Shown: positions 51,820 to 61,367, counted from the first letter of the stretch. The stretch: 64,000 nucleotides of DNA from Verrucomicrobiota bacterium (GCA_016235595.1 JACRJX010000014.1:98110-162109); one strand, 5' to 3'. Translations and numbers: made by a program. Notes: generated by a model not told the origin, from the letters alone.

Positions 51820-52788
51820 TCAAAGCAAATCGGACTGGTATTTCTCCGCGAAGAGCGCGGGCTGACCGCCGGTGTGCCAGAACAATATCGTCTCGCCCTT
51901 CTTGAAAACACCTTTGCGGATCAAATCGATCATCCCCGCGGCGGCGCGACCCGTGTAGACCGGGTCGAGCAACAAGCCTTCGAGCCGTGCCACGAGCCTC
52001 ACCGCTTCGCGCTCCGCGTCCGTCAGCACTCCATAGCCGGCCCGGCAATACTCATCGGTCGCCAGCACGTCTTCCGGCCCGAACTGCAACCGCTCGCCCA
52101 GTTTCTCCGAAGTGTCTGACGCAAGCGCCGAAACGTGGTCCTTCAGCCAGCCCGCCGTTTCATCAATGCTGATGCCGAACACTTTCCCGCGGTAGCCGAA
52201 CACCCGCTGGCCCAGCAACAGCCCCGCGTGAGTGCCGCCGCTGGACGTGCCGAACACCATCCAGTCAGCACGGACGCCCTGTTTCAGAAACTCCTCCATC
52301 GCGAACACATAACCCAGTGCGCCCGTGGGACTGCTCCCGCCGTAAGGCACCAAATACGGTTTGCGTCCCTTGCGTGCCGCGCCATCGAACGTCTCCCGCA
52401 ATACCCGATCGCGATCCGCGCGGTCGGCAACCGTAACGATCTCCGCTCCGAAGAATTCATCAAGCAACCGGTTCGCTGTCGGCTGCTTTGGCGCGCTGCC
52501 AGTCAGCACCAGGATGCAATCCAAACCATGTTTCGCGGCGGCAGCGGCCGTTTGCCGGCAATGGTTGGATTGCATCGCTCCGGCCGAGATCAGAGTGTTC
52601 GCGCCCTGCTCGCGAGCCTCGGCCAGCAGGAACTCCAGCTTGCGCGTTTTGTTCCCGCCAAAGGCCAAGCCGGTCTCGTCGTCGCGTTTGACAAGAATTT
52701 CCGGTCCGCCCAAGTGCGCCGACAGCCGCGGCAGACGCTCAATCGGCGTCGGCAGATGGGCAAACATCAATCGGGGAACTGCGCGCAT
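51820..52788 (-). CDS. dcyD: PLP-dependent D-cysteine desulfhydrase / ACC deaminase family protein
   Basis: The 322-residue cytoplasmic fold-type II PLP enzyme has its Schiff-base lysine in LAFGGNKTRKLEF near 47. A serine/asparagine motif AMQSNHCRQTA lies near 72-82, and the phosphate-binding loop is FGTSSGGTHAG near 180. D-cysteine desulfhydrase (yielding pyruvate, ammonia and sulfide) is more common in bacteria than ACC deaminase, and I cannot separate them from motifs alone. GGAAAA before ATG 52788 supports the start. No signal peptide is present. Its link to the glycan genes around it is unclear. Confidence 0.85.
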   Translation of the reverse strand: MRAVPRLMFAHLPTPIERLPRLSAHLGGPEILVKRDDETGLAFGGNKTRKLEFLLAEAREQGANTLISAGAMQSNHCRQTAAAAAKHGLDCILVLTGSAPKQPTANRLLDEFFGAEIVTVADRADRDRVLRETFDGAARKGRKPYLVPYGGSSPTGALGYVFAMEEFLKQGVRADWMVFGTSSGGTHAGLLLGQRVFGYRGKVFGISIDETAGWLKDHVSALASDTSEKLGERLQFGPEDVLATDEYCRAGYGVLTDAEREAVRLVARLEGLLLDPVYTGRAAAGMIDLIRKGVFKKGETILFWHTGGQPALFAEKYQSDLL

Positions 52789-52874
52789 GATCTATTTTCC
52801 TTCAAGTCGCTGCCGGGCTTCCGTTGTTGTTGATTGGACTGTGGCGAAGGTGACTTTTCCTCATCACTGGAATC

Positions 52875-54236
52875 TCATGCCTGCTTTTCCCACGCTGAGC
52901 GAGCGACCCGGAGAATATTCCCGCCGAGGATTTTCTGAATGTCGCTGTCCTTGAAACCGCGCTGGACCATGCCGACAGTGAACATCGGCCAGTTGGTCCA
53001 TGCCATGCTCTGTTCGGCATGCGGGGCGGTCTTGGTCGTGTCCGGCGGCCAGAGATGTTCCCATCGCGCGCCCGAGACCGACAGCGCCGAACGGCCGTCG
53101 GCGCGCTTGGGCACCTTCTTGCGCTCGGCCTCCTCATTGCGCGACGAATAGCCCACGTCCATGCCGATGGCAACGTGGTCAGGGCCGAATTTCTTGACGA
53201 GGTATTCGATGTGGTTGAGGAACACGCTGACGTCGCCCGCGCCGCCGAGGAAGCGCGGGATGCAGCAGACGCCCACCAGCCCACCGGTGTCGCAGATGGC
53301 ACGGATGACCTCATCGGGTTTGCCGCGAAAATGCCGGTGCAGCGACGCGGCGGTCGTGTGGCTGGCAACCATCGGCTTCTTGGACGCCTTGGCGGCTTCG
53401 AGACTTGTGCGCCAGCCGGAATGCGCCACGTCCACGATGACACCGACACGATTCATTTCCTCGACGGCCGCGTGGCCAAAATCGCTCAGTCCGCCATCGG
53501 TTGCCTCGCCACAGCCGTCGCCGAGTGGATTGCGGCGGTTGTAGGCCAGATGCATCATGCGGATGCCGAGCTGGTGGAAGATGCGGATAAAGCCCAGCTC
53601 ATCGCGCACGCAGTTCCACTGCTGGCGCAACGGCACACCATTGGCCGTGAAGTAGAGGCAGAGCTTGTTCTGTTTCTTCGCGGCGACAATGTCGTCCGGC
53701 TTCACCGCCTTGAAGAGCTCGTCGCGCATGACATCGGTCGTGTAGGTGAACCGCGCGAGCCGTTTCATGAGCCGCGTCGGGTCATTGCCCTCCTCACCGG
53801 CGTTCTGGAAGACGCACGTCACGCCCGCGGCCCGAAACGCCTCGAGAAATTCCTTCCGCTCCGCCGCGTTGGTAGCGCAGCGGGTCATGGACATCTCCTC
53901 GCGCAAATCCACCAGCTCTGTGTCCGACGCGCCCGCCTCGACCGCCGCGCGGAACGCGTCGCCATCCACGGCGCTGCGCGGCGAGAAGCCGTAGGACTCG
54001 AACACCAGCGAGTTGGCGTGAAGTTCAAGACCGTGCTCCAGGTCTTTCGGGCTCGGCTTCAACACGGACAGCGCGACGTCGCGAGCCTTCTGGATCTTTT
54101 CGTTCGGCGGCGATAACGGCGACGCGTCGACGGCGCGCGCGGAACGGATGTTGAACGATTGCGCAGCCGCGCCAAGCAGCGCCATGCCGGCGGAGGTCTT
54201 CAGGAAATGGCGGCGGGACAGATTCTCAATGCTCAT
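52875..54236 (-). CDS. Tat-exported membrane-dipeptidase-like (M19) protein with altered metal site
   Basis: The 453-residue product has a Tat signal (LSRRHFLKTSAGMALLG). The M19 barrel is visible in FHQLGIRMMHLAYNRRN near 220, VGVIVDVAHSG with His272, PMVASHTTA with His293 and HVAIGMDVGYSS. The first ligand pair, usually HxD, reads HAN (73-75), and the bridging Glu position (usually EG) reads NG (199-200). Two of five metal ligands thus appear lost. It may hydrolyse a different substrate with fewer metals, or be a binding protein. AAGGAG before ATG 54236 fixes the start. Confidence 0.82.
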   Translation of the reverse strand: MSIENLSRRHFLKTSAGMALLGAAAQSFNIRSARAVDASPLSPPNEKIQKARDVALSVLKPSPKDLEHGLELHANSLVFESYGFSPRSAVDGDAFRAAVEAGASDTELVDLREEMSMTRCATNAAERKEFLEAFRAAGVTCVFQNAGEEGNDPTRLMKRLARFTYTTDVMRDELFKAVKPDDIVAAKKQNKLCLYFTANGVPLRQQWNCVRDELGFIRIFHQLGIRMMHLAYNRRNPLGDGCGEATDGGLSDFGHAAVEEMNRVGVIVDVAHSGWRTSLEAAKASKKPMVASHTTAASLHRHFRGKPDEVIRAICDTGGLVGVCCIPRFLGGAGDVSVFLNHIEYLVKKFGPDHVAIGMDVGYSSRNEEAERKKVPKRADGRSALSVSGARWEHLWPPDTTKTAPHAEQSMAWTNWPMFTVGMVQRGFKDSDIQKILGGNILRVARSAWEKQA

Positions 54237-54256
54237 GGCTTCAATCTCCTTCGGGT

Positions 54257-55126
54257 TCAAAACTTGATCTCTTTCTTTTCGTAGCGGTCGTTCGTTTCCG
54301 CAGCGAGCGCCTTGGCGGCTTGCTTCCACGATGCGAGATCTGCCTCGACGCCGCGCACAACCACTTCCGCCTCGAACTTCGTGCCGCCAGCCACCGCCGT
54401 GTGCGAGTAAATCTGGTTGTAGAGCTTGTGATAGACGGTCTTGTCCCAATAACCCGTCTTGAGGTTCTGCCCAACGAGCGGCTTCGGATACCACGCAAGC
54501 ATGGCGCGGCGGTTCACAGGGTCGTAGATCGCCGTCCACTTCGCATCCATCTTCAGTTTGAAATCGCCGCTGTTGTCGAACTTTCCCTCGACCATCGTGC
54601 CGTCGGCTTTTTCAGCGATCCACTCCGTCGTGCGTGGCAGCCACGCATGCATGAAGGCGTAGAGCGTGCCAATCTTCACGTCGGCAGTAACCTCGTAGCG
54701 ATGCCGCTCCAGCACGCAGTCGTCGGTCACGATGTAGGTCGCTTCCAGCGCCAGCGGCCCCATCATGGAGCGTTTGTGAATCTCCGCGCGCTGGCCGCGA
54801 TAGACGGCTTTGTCGGCGAGGTCGCACGGCTTGCCGTCCACGGTCAGCGTGACGCTCTTTACCTGCTCGATGCCGCCTTCGTTGTGACCCGTGCCGATCC
54901 ACTTGCCACCTTCCGCCGCGAAGACGGTCCCGTAGAAACCGTTCTTGTCGGCCACCAGTTCGCCCTTGAAGAAGATGCGGTGGATCGTCCAGGCGCGGTC
55001 GCCGGCAAACTCCACTTTCAAGTCGCGTGTTTCGATGGCGACAATGTGAGGAGGGCCGGGTTTCGGCGCGGCTGCGAGCGAGAGAGATGCGGTAGCGAGG
55101 AAGGTGGCGAGAAGCAGTTTGTTCAT
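54257..55126 (-). CDS. Secreted protein of unknown function
   Basis: The 289-residue product has a Sec signal (MNKLLLATFLATASLSLAAA). The mature part is beta-rich, probably a sugar-mutarotase-like or concanavalin-like sandwich (VLERHRYEVTADVKIGTLYAFMHAW, WTAIYDPVNRRAMLAWYP). I do not recognise the family. It heads the minus-strand block, ending 20 bp before the dipeptidase-like gene, with which it is probably co-transcribed. The 192-bp gap upstream is shared with the divergent serine hydrolase gene, so a promoter is expected there, but I see no convincing hexamers. Confidence 0.7.
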   Translation of the reverse strand: MNKLLLATFLATASLSLAAAPKPGPPHIVAIETRDLKVEFAGDRAWTIHRIFFKGELVADKNGFYGTVFAAEGGKWIGTGHNEGGIEQVKSVTLTVDGKPCDLADKAVYRGQRAEIHKRSMMGPLALEATYIVTDDCVLERHRYEVTADVKIGTLYAFMHAWLPRTTEWIAEKADGTMVEGKFDNSGDFKLKMDAKWTAIYDPVNRRAMLAWYPKPLVGQNLKTGYWDKTVYHKLYNQIYSHTAVAGGTKFEAEVVVRGVEADLASWKQAAKALAAETNDRYEKKEIKF

Positions 55127-55318
55127 GGCGTCGGCGCCGGATGGCATATCGGCGTCATAGTGTAGTGCCAGAGTTGGCGGTTCTGTTCAATCGCAAACCG
55201 AAGTTGAAATCGAAGTTGACCGTAATGCCGGCATTCTTGCCAACACCGCGTTGGTCTTCGCGTTGATGCCTGCGGCTCAGGCTTGAATTTCGCCGGCAAC
55301 GAGGAAATCCTCTCCGCC

Positions 55319-56947
55319 ATGACAACGACCCGCAGAATGTTCCTCAAACAACTCGGTTGCGGCGCAGCCGGCCTCGGCTTCATCTCTTTCATCCCCTGCT
55401 CCACCGCCGCCGCGCGTTCGTTCGGTGGCAAGAAGCTTCCGCGCAGCACGCCGGAAGCGGAGGGCGTTGCCTCGGCGGGCATCCTCGCGTTCCTCGACGC
55501 GATGGCGGCGGCCAAACAGGAACTGCACAGCTTCATGATCGTCCGCCACGGCCGCGTCATCGCCGAGGGCTGGTGGTCGCCTTACGGGCCGCAGTTCAAT
55601 CACACGATGTATTCGATGAGCAAGAGCTTCACCTCCACCGCCGTCGGGTTCGCCGTCGCGGAAGGCCGGCTCACCGTGGACGACAAGGTCGTTTCATTCT
55701 TCCCGAAAGACCTGCCCGACAAGGTCAGCGACAATCTCGCAGCGCTGCGCGTGAAGGACCTGCTCTCCATGGCCGTCGGCCACGCCAAAGACCCGACCTT
55801 CGAGGTTGTGAAGCACGAGAACTGGGCCAAGGCATTCTTCGACTGGCCCATCCCGCACGCGCCGGGAACGAAGTTCGTCTACAACAGCGCCGCCACCTAC
55901 ATGTGCTCGGCCATCGTCCAAAAACTCACCGGCCAAAAAATCATCGCCTATCTCAAGCCGCGGCTGTTCGATCCGCTCGGCATCGAAGGTCCGACATGGG
56001 AGACCTGCCCGCGTGGCATCTGCACCGGCGGCTGGGGCCTGAGCATCCAGACCGAGGGCCTCGCCAAGTTCGGCCAACTCTATCTGCAAAAGGGTCGCTG
56101 GAAAGACCGCCAGATTCTGCCCGCGAAATGGGTCGAGGAAGCAACGACGTTCAAGATCCAGCAGCCGTTGCCCGCCAAGCCGGCCCGCCCGAACGCGCAG
56201 AACGATTGGTTGCAAGGCTACTGCTACCAGTTCTGGCGCGCTCAGCATAACGCCTATCGCGGCGACGGCGCGTTCGGACAGTTCACCATCGTCATGTCCG
56301 ACCAGGACGCGGTGGTCGTGATGACGAGCGAGAGCAAGAACATGCAGAGCCAGCTCGACATCGTCTGGGAACATCTGTTGCCCGCGATGAAAGAAAAGTC
56401 TTTGTCCGCCGACCCACAGACGCAGGAGCGGTTGCAGCAAACGCTTTCGTCACTGGCGTTGACGCCGCCCGGCGCGCCCACCGGGCCTGCGGTCTGCATT
56501 GATTGCGTGCGTCCAGGGAGTGGATCGTTGTCACCCACTGCTGCCCGCGTTTCCGGCAAGACGTTCAAGATCGAAACCAACGACCTCGGCCTGACGAGCG
56601 TATCGTTCGCCTTCGGCAAGACCGGCTGCGCCGTCACCTTCAAGGATGCCCGCGCCTCCTATCCCATCGCCTGCGGCATCGAGCGATGGCAACGTGGCGA
56701 GACCGCCCTGCCCGGCACACCACCACGGCTCATCCACGGCGGCGCTTCCAAACCCGGCACCAAACACAAGCTCGTCGCCAGCGGCACATGGAAGGACGAG
56801 AACACATTCGAGATGACGTGGCGTTACTACGAGACCCCACACCACGACACTGTCACATGTCGCTTCGATGGCGACAAGGCCGCCATCGAGTTCGTCGCCA
56901 GCATCGGCTCCAAGAAACGGCCAGTGCTGTGCGGGAAGATGGTCTGA
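55319..56947 (+). CDS. Tat-exported serine hydrolase (beta-lactamase class C family)
   Basis: The 542-residue product has a Tat signal (TTRRMFLKQLGCGAAG). The beta-lactamase/DD-peptidase fold has the SxxK motif SMSK (Ser99, Lys102), a YxS-type second motif YNS (188-190) and a glycine-rich third motif GDGAFGQF near 325. This family includes esterases and D-aminopeptidases, and the substrate here is unknown. A C-terminal beta domain of about 140 residues (from 395) is extra and may bind ligand. ATG 55319 is chosen over an in-frame TTG at 55283 because it begins the Tat signal. Confidence 0.88.
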   Translation: MTTTRRMFLKQLGCGAAGLGFISFIPCSTAAARSFGGKKLPRSTPEAEGVASAGILAFLDAMAAAKQELHSFMIVRHGRVIAEGWWSPYGPQFNHTMYSMSKSFTSTAVGFAVAEGRLTVDDKVVSFFPKDLPDKVSDNLAALRVKDLLSMAVGHAKDPTFEVVKHENWAKAFFDWPIPHAPGTKFVYNSAATYMCSAIVQKLTGQKIIAYLKPRLFDPLGIEGPTWETCPRGICTGGWGLSIQTEGLAKFGQLYLQKGRWKDRQILPAKWVEEATTFKIQQPLPAKPARPNAQNDWLQGYCYQFWRAQHNAYRGDGAFGQFTIVMSDQDAVVVMTSESKNMQSQLDIVWEHLLPAMKEKSLSADPQTQERLQQTLSSLALTPPGAPTGPAVCIDCVRPGSGSLSPTAARVSGKTFKIETNDLGLTSVSFAFGKTGCAVTFKDARASYPIACGIERWQRGETALPGTPPRLIHGGASKPGTKHKLVASGTWKDENTFEMTWRYYETPHHDTVTCRFDGDKAAIEFVASIGSKKRPVLCGKMV

Positions 56948-57058
56948 GGAAAAGGAGAAGCGCATAGGGCGACCGCGAGCGCTGCCTCGTTGGAATTCTA
57001 GCTTCAGTTTGCTCTGCCTCACAAACAAGGCAGACACGCTGAAGCGTCTCCTCCGTCT

Positions 57059-57958
57059 TCAGTTGCCAAGGAAACCCATGCTCTTCATCCACTCGGCGCA
57101 ACGGGCGGGCCAGTCGCTGATGGGATGCTTGTTGTTGCGCATGCCGAAGCCGTGGCCGCCTTTCGTGTAGATGTGCAACTCGGCGGGGAGGCCGAGCTTC
57201 TTGTATTCCAAGTAAAGCATCGCGGCTTCGATGGGGTTGGTCTTGTCGTCGTGCGCGACGAGGAAGAACATCGGCGGCGCATCCTTCGGCACACTGTAGC
57301 CGTCCATGAAACGGGTCTTGTCGGTCTTGTCCAGAAACGCCCCGCCGTAGATCATCACGCCGAAGTCCGGACCGCGCGGGTCGTCGAGGTCGGCCCGCTG
57401 CGGATAGGTGCGCGGCCCGCGGTCGCAAGCAACGTGGCCGAGCAGATTCCCGCCCGCCGAAAAACCGAGCAGGCCGACGCGGCGGGGATTGAGACCCCAT
57501 TCCGCGGCGCGGTGCCGTACGATGCCGATGGCGCGCTGCGCGTCCTGCACGGGTTTCCCATAGACGGGCGTCTCGTCGCGAGTCGGCGTCCGATACTTCA
57601 AGAGGACCGCCGTGACACCGATGGAGTTGAGCCATTCGCAAACCTGCGTGCCTTCGTGGGCGTAGGAAAGAAACATGTAGCCGCCTCCCGGGGCGACAAT
57701 GACGGAAGCGCCATTGGGTTTCTCCGGACGATAGACCGTGATCTCGGGGTCAGTGACGTTGGTCACGCGATTCGAACTCGTGCTGTAGGAGGCGATGAGT
57801 TTCCGGGTCGCCTCGGTAAGGGGAGCCAGTTTGCCGGGCGCGCCTTCGGGCCAGAGTTTGAGCGTGAGCGGTTCAGTCGAAAGCGCGAGACACGGCAGCA
57901 GAACACTCATGCCGGCACATGCGCCCGCGCGGGCGGCGCGCAGGGATAACCTTTTCAT
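57059..57958 (-). CDS. Secreted alpha/beta hydrolase (acetyl esterase / BD-FAE family)
   Basis: The 299-residue exported esterase has a Sec signal (MKRLSLRAARAGACAG). The core shows the oxyanion motif VIVAPGGGYMFLS, nucleophile GFSAGGNLLGH (Ser near 167), acid in LVAHDDKTNP and His in YTKGGHGFGM. This combination fits polysaccharide de-acetylating or feruloyl-type esterases such as those in xylan loci. AAGGA four bases before ATG 57958 favours that start; an in-frame ATG at 57985 lacks a ribosome site. It sits 88 bp after the second DUF4838 gene and 111 bp from the convergent serine hydrolase. Confidence 0.88.
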   Translation of the reverse strand: MKRLSLRAARAGACAGMSVLLPCLALSTEPLTLKLWPEGAPGKLAPLTEATRKLIASYSTSSNRVTNVTDPEITVYRPEKPNGASVIVAPGGGYMFLSYAHEGTQVCEWLNSIGVTAVLLKYRTPTRDETPVYGKPVQDAQRAIGIVRHRAAEWGLNPRRVGLLGFSAGGNLLGHVACDRGPRTYPQRADLDDPRGPDFGVMIYGGAFLDKTDKTRFMDGYSVPKDAPPMFFLVAHDDKTNPIEAAMLYLEYKKLGLPAELHIYTKGGHGFGMRNNKHPISDWPARCAEWMKSMGFLGN

Positions 57959-58046
57959 CCATTCCTTGAAGGAGCTGTCTTTCATTTTCGTTTCAACTTC
58001 ATCCTCTACGTTTTGTGCCGGCCGGTCGAGTTCGCATGTTGGCCGG

Positions 58047-60404
58047 TCACTGCGGCACGCGTTTCAGGCTTGCGGCGTCGAACTGGATTGTCTCGTCATC
58101 ACCCTGGTCCTTGGCGGACGCCATCCAAACGATTGTTGCAGACCCCTTCGGCACTCGGGCGACCACGGCAAGCCGCGTCCAATCCACCGCAGCGGCGGCA
58201 GGCACCATCGTGGAGCAACCAGCACTGTCCGGCAGCCACTTGCCCGCGGCGTCCTTGAACTTGATGACGAGGGATGCAATGCCTTTCGCGCCGGCACTGC
58301 CGCGAATGTGAATCGTCGCCAAATACATCTCGCCCGGCCTGGCGGGCAGCGTTTGCATCACGCACGCCGCGGCAGCAGAGCGAATGACCGCGCCAGCCTT
58401 GCCAGAGCGCGCGGCGTCAGCGGAGAACGCAACCTTCCCGGACGTGTCGGGACGAACCCACGTATTCCAGCGCGGGCCGTCCGGCTCGAAACCTGGATTT
58501 GCGAGCAGTTCCTTGCCAAGCTCGGGGTTGGCGCGCAGCAACAGCGCGGCGCGCGCGGCCACAGCAGCGTCCGCGTCGCCTGTCTGCGCGGCCCATTGTT
58601 TCAAGAGCGGCCCGGCGTCCGGCTGGTCCGCCATCATGATCAGCGCCGAACTCACACGCGTGCCGGGCGCGTTGCGCGACCGCTCCTCGAACGGAATAGA
58701 GCCACGGTGCAGAGGATTCGGTTTGATGATCTCCTGCTTGAGCGCGGCGAGCGAGCAAGCGGCGTCGAGGTAGCGCTGCAAATCTGCGGGTGAGTTCAAC
58801 GTTTTCTCGGCGTTATAGAGCGCGGACCACAGTTCCGTCTGGCGGAAACCATCGCTGTAGAGCTTGACGCGGGCGCGGACGGTTTCATCGTCGTTCACGG
58901 CTGCGTGTTCGGCTTTCACCAGTAGCGCGCGCGCTTTGACGCACACATCGGCGGGCCAGAGATCGAGTTGCTTCGCATCGAAGAAACCGGCCCACATCAC
59001 CGTTGAGCCCGAGGGGCGTTTCATCCAGCGATTTTCAAGAAAACGGAAATACTCGCGCATCGGCGCGGCGGCCTTGCCGAAGAGGCCGCGGCAGAAATCG
59101 TCCACGAGTGTGCCAGCTTTCTGGTTAACGTCCCAAAGCAGTTGCGAGGCGACCCACGCCTTCGGCCCGTCCAGCGACCATGTCGAGTAGATCTCCGCGT
59201 AGAATCCGCGCACACCGGCGCGATGGGCAAACTTCAGGCTCTCCTCCGTCAGGCCGGTGAAGATGCGCGGCGAGATGAAGCCGGAGCCGTAGTAATAATC
59301 ATAGATGCCGACGACCGGCGCCTGCGCGCACCAGCCACGGATGAGTTTCTGGTCGCCGGCCCGGATGGCCGGATCGGTCCAGTTGGCGCGGCCAGCGGTA
59401 AGGTAAGGAATCACGCGCCGATGAACGGCGAAGGTCGGCGGCGGCTCGGTGACGTGATAGGCGAGACAGCCGATGAACTTGTCGGGATGCGTCTTCGCAA
59501 GTTCTTCTGCCACGCGATTCATGAAGGTGTAGAAACGATTCGAGTAGTTCGGCAGTCCGCGCGGCGTTTTCTGCTGCGCCGGGTCGGCTGGGTCGAGCGC
59601 GCGGCAGGCGGCGCACTCGCAGAAACCCGACGCCGCTGTGTCGTTCATGCCAAGCGAGAAGCTGGTGGCGGCCGGGTTCGCGTCGAAATGCTTGCGAGCG
59701 ACCTCGGCGGCGAAGCGCGCAACTTCGGGGTTGGCGAGGCACGGCTGCCAGTTGTGCGCGTCGTCGCCAGCCGGCCGGAAGCGTTTGCCTTTGATCTCCG
59801 GGAACCACTCCGGGTGCTGGTCGTAGAGCTTCGACGGGACGAAAACATGGAGCAGGTTGTGGTGGAAACTGTAGCGCGGCCGGCAGAGGTTATGCCGTTC
59901 CCACTCGCCTTTGTCGAACGGCGCGGCGGAACTCCACTGCCGCGACTTGAATGACGGCTCATGGCGCTCGGCGAGACGACCGACGCCGAAGCTCGCCCGG
60001 CGCGGCACGACTTCGCCAAGTTCTGTCGGGAAATACCAGCGCACGCCGCCGTGTTTTTGAAGGAAACGATACACGGCAAACTCCGTGCCGTGCGGGTTGC
60101 GGCCTGCGAGCACGAGGTCGCGGCCGCCGACCGTCTGGATCACGAAGCCGTCGTTGTCGAGCGAGTCCAGTTTCAAGTCCGCCTTCTCGACGAACGCGTC
60201 GCGGCCGATGTGTATGCGCGGGCTCGTGGCTGACTCCGAAGTCGGCAGGCTCGCGCCCGTCATTTTCTTCAGCACACGTTGAAATTCCGCCGTGGCCCGC
60301 TGCACCTCGGGCGGCGCGTCGGCGGCGGGCGCGAGCGTGGCTCGCGGCTCACCAGATTCGACGATGGGAAAGAAGAACGCAGCGGCGAGAAGTGTTGTCA
60401 GCAT
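58047..60404 (-). CDS. Secreted DUF4838 protein with C-terminal binding domain
   Basis: The 785-residue product has a short Sec signal (MLTTLLAAAFFFPIVESG). An N-terminal GH-associated domain (VQRATAEFQRVLKKMTGA, IHIGRDAFV) leads into the DUF4838 core with FAVYRFLQKHGGVRWYFP, HPEWFPEIKGKRF and the cysteine cluster FCECAACRAL. Residues about 640-785 form a carbohydrate-binding-like jelly roll (LLANPGFEPDGPRWNTWV). GGAGG eight bases before the ATG fixes the start, and a promoter-like sequence lies 33 bp upstream. It is distinct from the lipoprotein copy at 46515, which lacks the binding domain. Confidence 0.85.
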   Translation of the reverse strand: MLTTLLAAAFFFPIVESGEPRATLAPAADAPPEVQRATAEFQRVLKKMTGASLPTSESATSPRIHIGRDAFVEKADLKLDSLDNDGFVIQTVGGRDLVLAGRNPHGTEFAVYRFLQKHGGVRWYFPTELGEVVPRRASFGVGRLAERHEPSFKSRQWSSAAPFDKGEWERHNLCRPRYSFHHNLLHVFVPSKLYDQHPEWFPEIKGKRFRPAGDDAHNWQPCLANPEVARFAAEVARKHFDANPAATSFSLGMNDTAASGFCECAACRALDPADPAQQKTPRGLPNYSNRFYTFMNRVAEELAKTHPDKFIGCLAYHVTEPPPTFAVHRRVIPYLTAGRANWTDPAIRAGDQKLIRGWCAQAPVVGIYDYYYGSGFISPRIFTGLTEESLKFAHRAGVRGFYAEIYSTWSLDGPKAWVASQLLWDVNQKAGTLVDDFCRGLFGKAAAPMREYFRFLENRWMKRPSGSTVMWAGFFDAKQLDLWPADVCVKARALLVKAEHAAVNDDETVRARVKLYSDGFRQTELWSALYNAEKTLNSPADLQRYLDAACSLAALKQEIIKPNPLHRGSIPFEERSRNAPGTRVSSALIMMADQPDAGPLLKQWAAQTGDADAAVAARAALLLRANPELGKELLANPGFEPDGPRWNTWVRPDTSGKVAFSADAARSGKAGAVIRSAAAACVMQTLPARPGEMYLATIHIRGSAGAKGIASLVIKFKDAAGKWLPDSAGCSTMVPAAAAVDWTRLAVVARVPKGSATIVWMASAKDQGDDETIQFDAASLKRVPQ

Positions 60405-60436
60405 GATGGGTTGCCTCCGACGATTTGTTGGCGCGC

Positions 60437-60465
60437 AGCATACGCGCTGGCCGCGTGCACGTCAA
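60437..60465 (-). promoter_or_regulatory. Sigma70-type promoter of the second DUF4838 gene
   Basis: On the minus strand, TTGACG (60465-60460) and TATGCT (60442-60437) are separated by 17 bp, and the -10 box is flanked by GCGCG on both sides. The -10 box is 33 bp from the ATG at 60404. The hexamers resemble those at 40747 and 42456. Confidence 0.5.
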
Positions 60466-60639
60466 AACCGTCCTGACTGCGGGCGCAATTGAAAGCGCCG
60501 GCCATTTTTCGAGCCGTTCTAAATACGGGGCCTCAGCGCGCCGTTTTGGCCGACACCTCTGATCGCACCGATGGACCGCGGTTGGTGCCGCATCCAACCT
60601 CATAATTTCGCGAACCTCGGAAAGACACGGAATGTCACG

Positions 60640-60669
60640 TTGACCGATGGGCGGTTCTTGGACTATAAC
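60640..60669 (+). promoter_or_regulatory. Sigma70-type promoter of the exbB-exbD operon
   Basis: TTGACC (60640-60645) and TATAAC (60664-60669) are separated by 18 bp, each matching five of six consensus positions. The predicted transcript would start a few bases before the GGAG ribosome site of the gene at 60684. Confidence 0.55.
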
Positions 60670-60683
60670 GACAGCGGAGTCTG

Positions 60684-61346
60684 ATGATTATCCTCTTCGC
60701 CAAAGGCGGTGTGTTGATGTGGCTGATCGCGCTGTGCAGCGTGGTCGGCGCGGCGATCTTTTTCGAGCGTTTGTTGCACTATCACCGCCACACCATCAAC
60801 ACGTCGGAGTTTCTCGCCGGCATCACCAACGCGCTGCGACGCAATGCGCTGGTGGAAGCCCTCTCCATTTGCGACGAGACGCCCGGCATCGTCGCCCGCG
60901 TCGTCAAGGCCGCCATCACCCGCTACGACCATACGCGCGCGGAGATCGAGGACGCCATCGAGGAGGTCAGTTTGCAGGAGATACCACGGCTGGAACGCAA
61001 CCTGAAGGCGCTGGCCACCGTCGCGCACGTCGCACCGTTGCTCGGCCTGCTCGGCACGGTGGTCGGGTTTATCTCCTCGTTCCGCACCATTGTCGAGAAA
61101 GGCAACTTCGTCCACGTGGCCGACATCGCCGACGGCGTCTGGATGGCGCTGCTCTGCACGGCAGCCGGCCTGGCGGTCGCCATCCCGGCTTTCGTTGCCT
61201 ACAACTATCTGGTCAGCCGCGTGAACGAGATGGTGCTCGACGCGGAGCGCGCCGCGACCGAGATCGTCGGCTTTCTCACCACACGAACCTCGGAGCCGCC
61301 GGCCAACGGTCAACCCACTAATGGCCAACCCAACAACGACGGTTGA
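60684..61346 (+). CDS. exbB: MotA/TolQ/ExbB-family protein, proton-path Glu replaced
   Basis: The 220-residue inner-membrane protein is the channel-scaffold partner of ExbD in TonB or Tol energisation. Helix 1 is residues 8-27. The cytoplasmic loop is helical. The second helix carries AHVAPLLGLLGTVVGF with the conserved Thr125. The last helix carries GVWMALLCTAAGLAVAIPAF: Thr159 is kept, but the residue five before it, Glu176 in E. coli ExbB, is Met154 (ATG at 61143). GGAG before the ATG and a strong promoter at 60640 support the start. A low-complexity tail (NGQPTNGQ) ends it. It is the first gene of a four-gene operon. Confidence 0.93.
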   Translation: MIILFAKGGVLMWLIALCSVVGAAIFFERLLHYHRHTINTSEFLAGITNALRRNALVEALSICDETPGIVARVVKAAITRYDHTRAEIEDAIEEVSLQEIPRLERNLKALATVAHVAPLLGLLGTVVGFISSFRTIVEKGNFVHVADIADGVWMALLCTAAGLAVAIPAFVAYNYLVSRVNEMVLDAERAATEIVGFLTTRTSEPPANGQPTNGQPNNDG

Positions 61347-61367
61347 CGCCAATCCGTCCGGAGTCGC

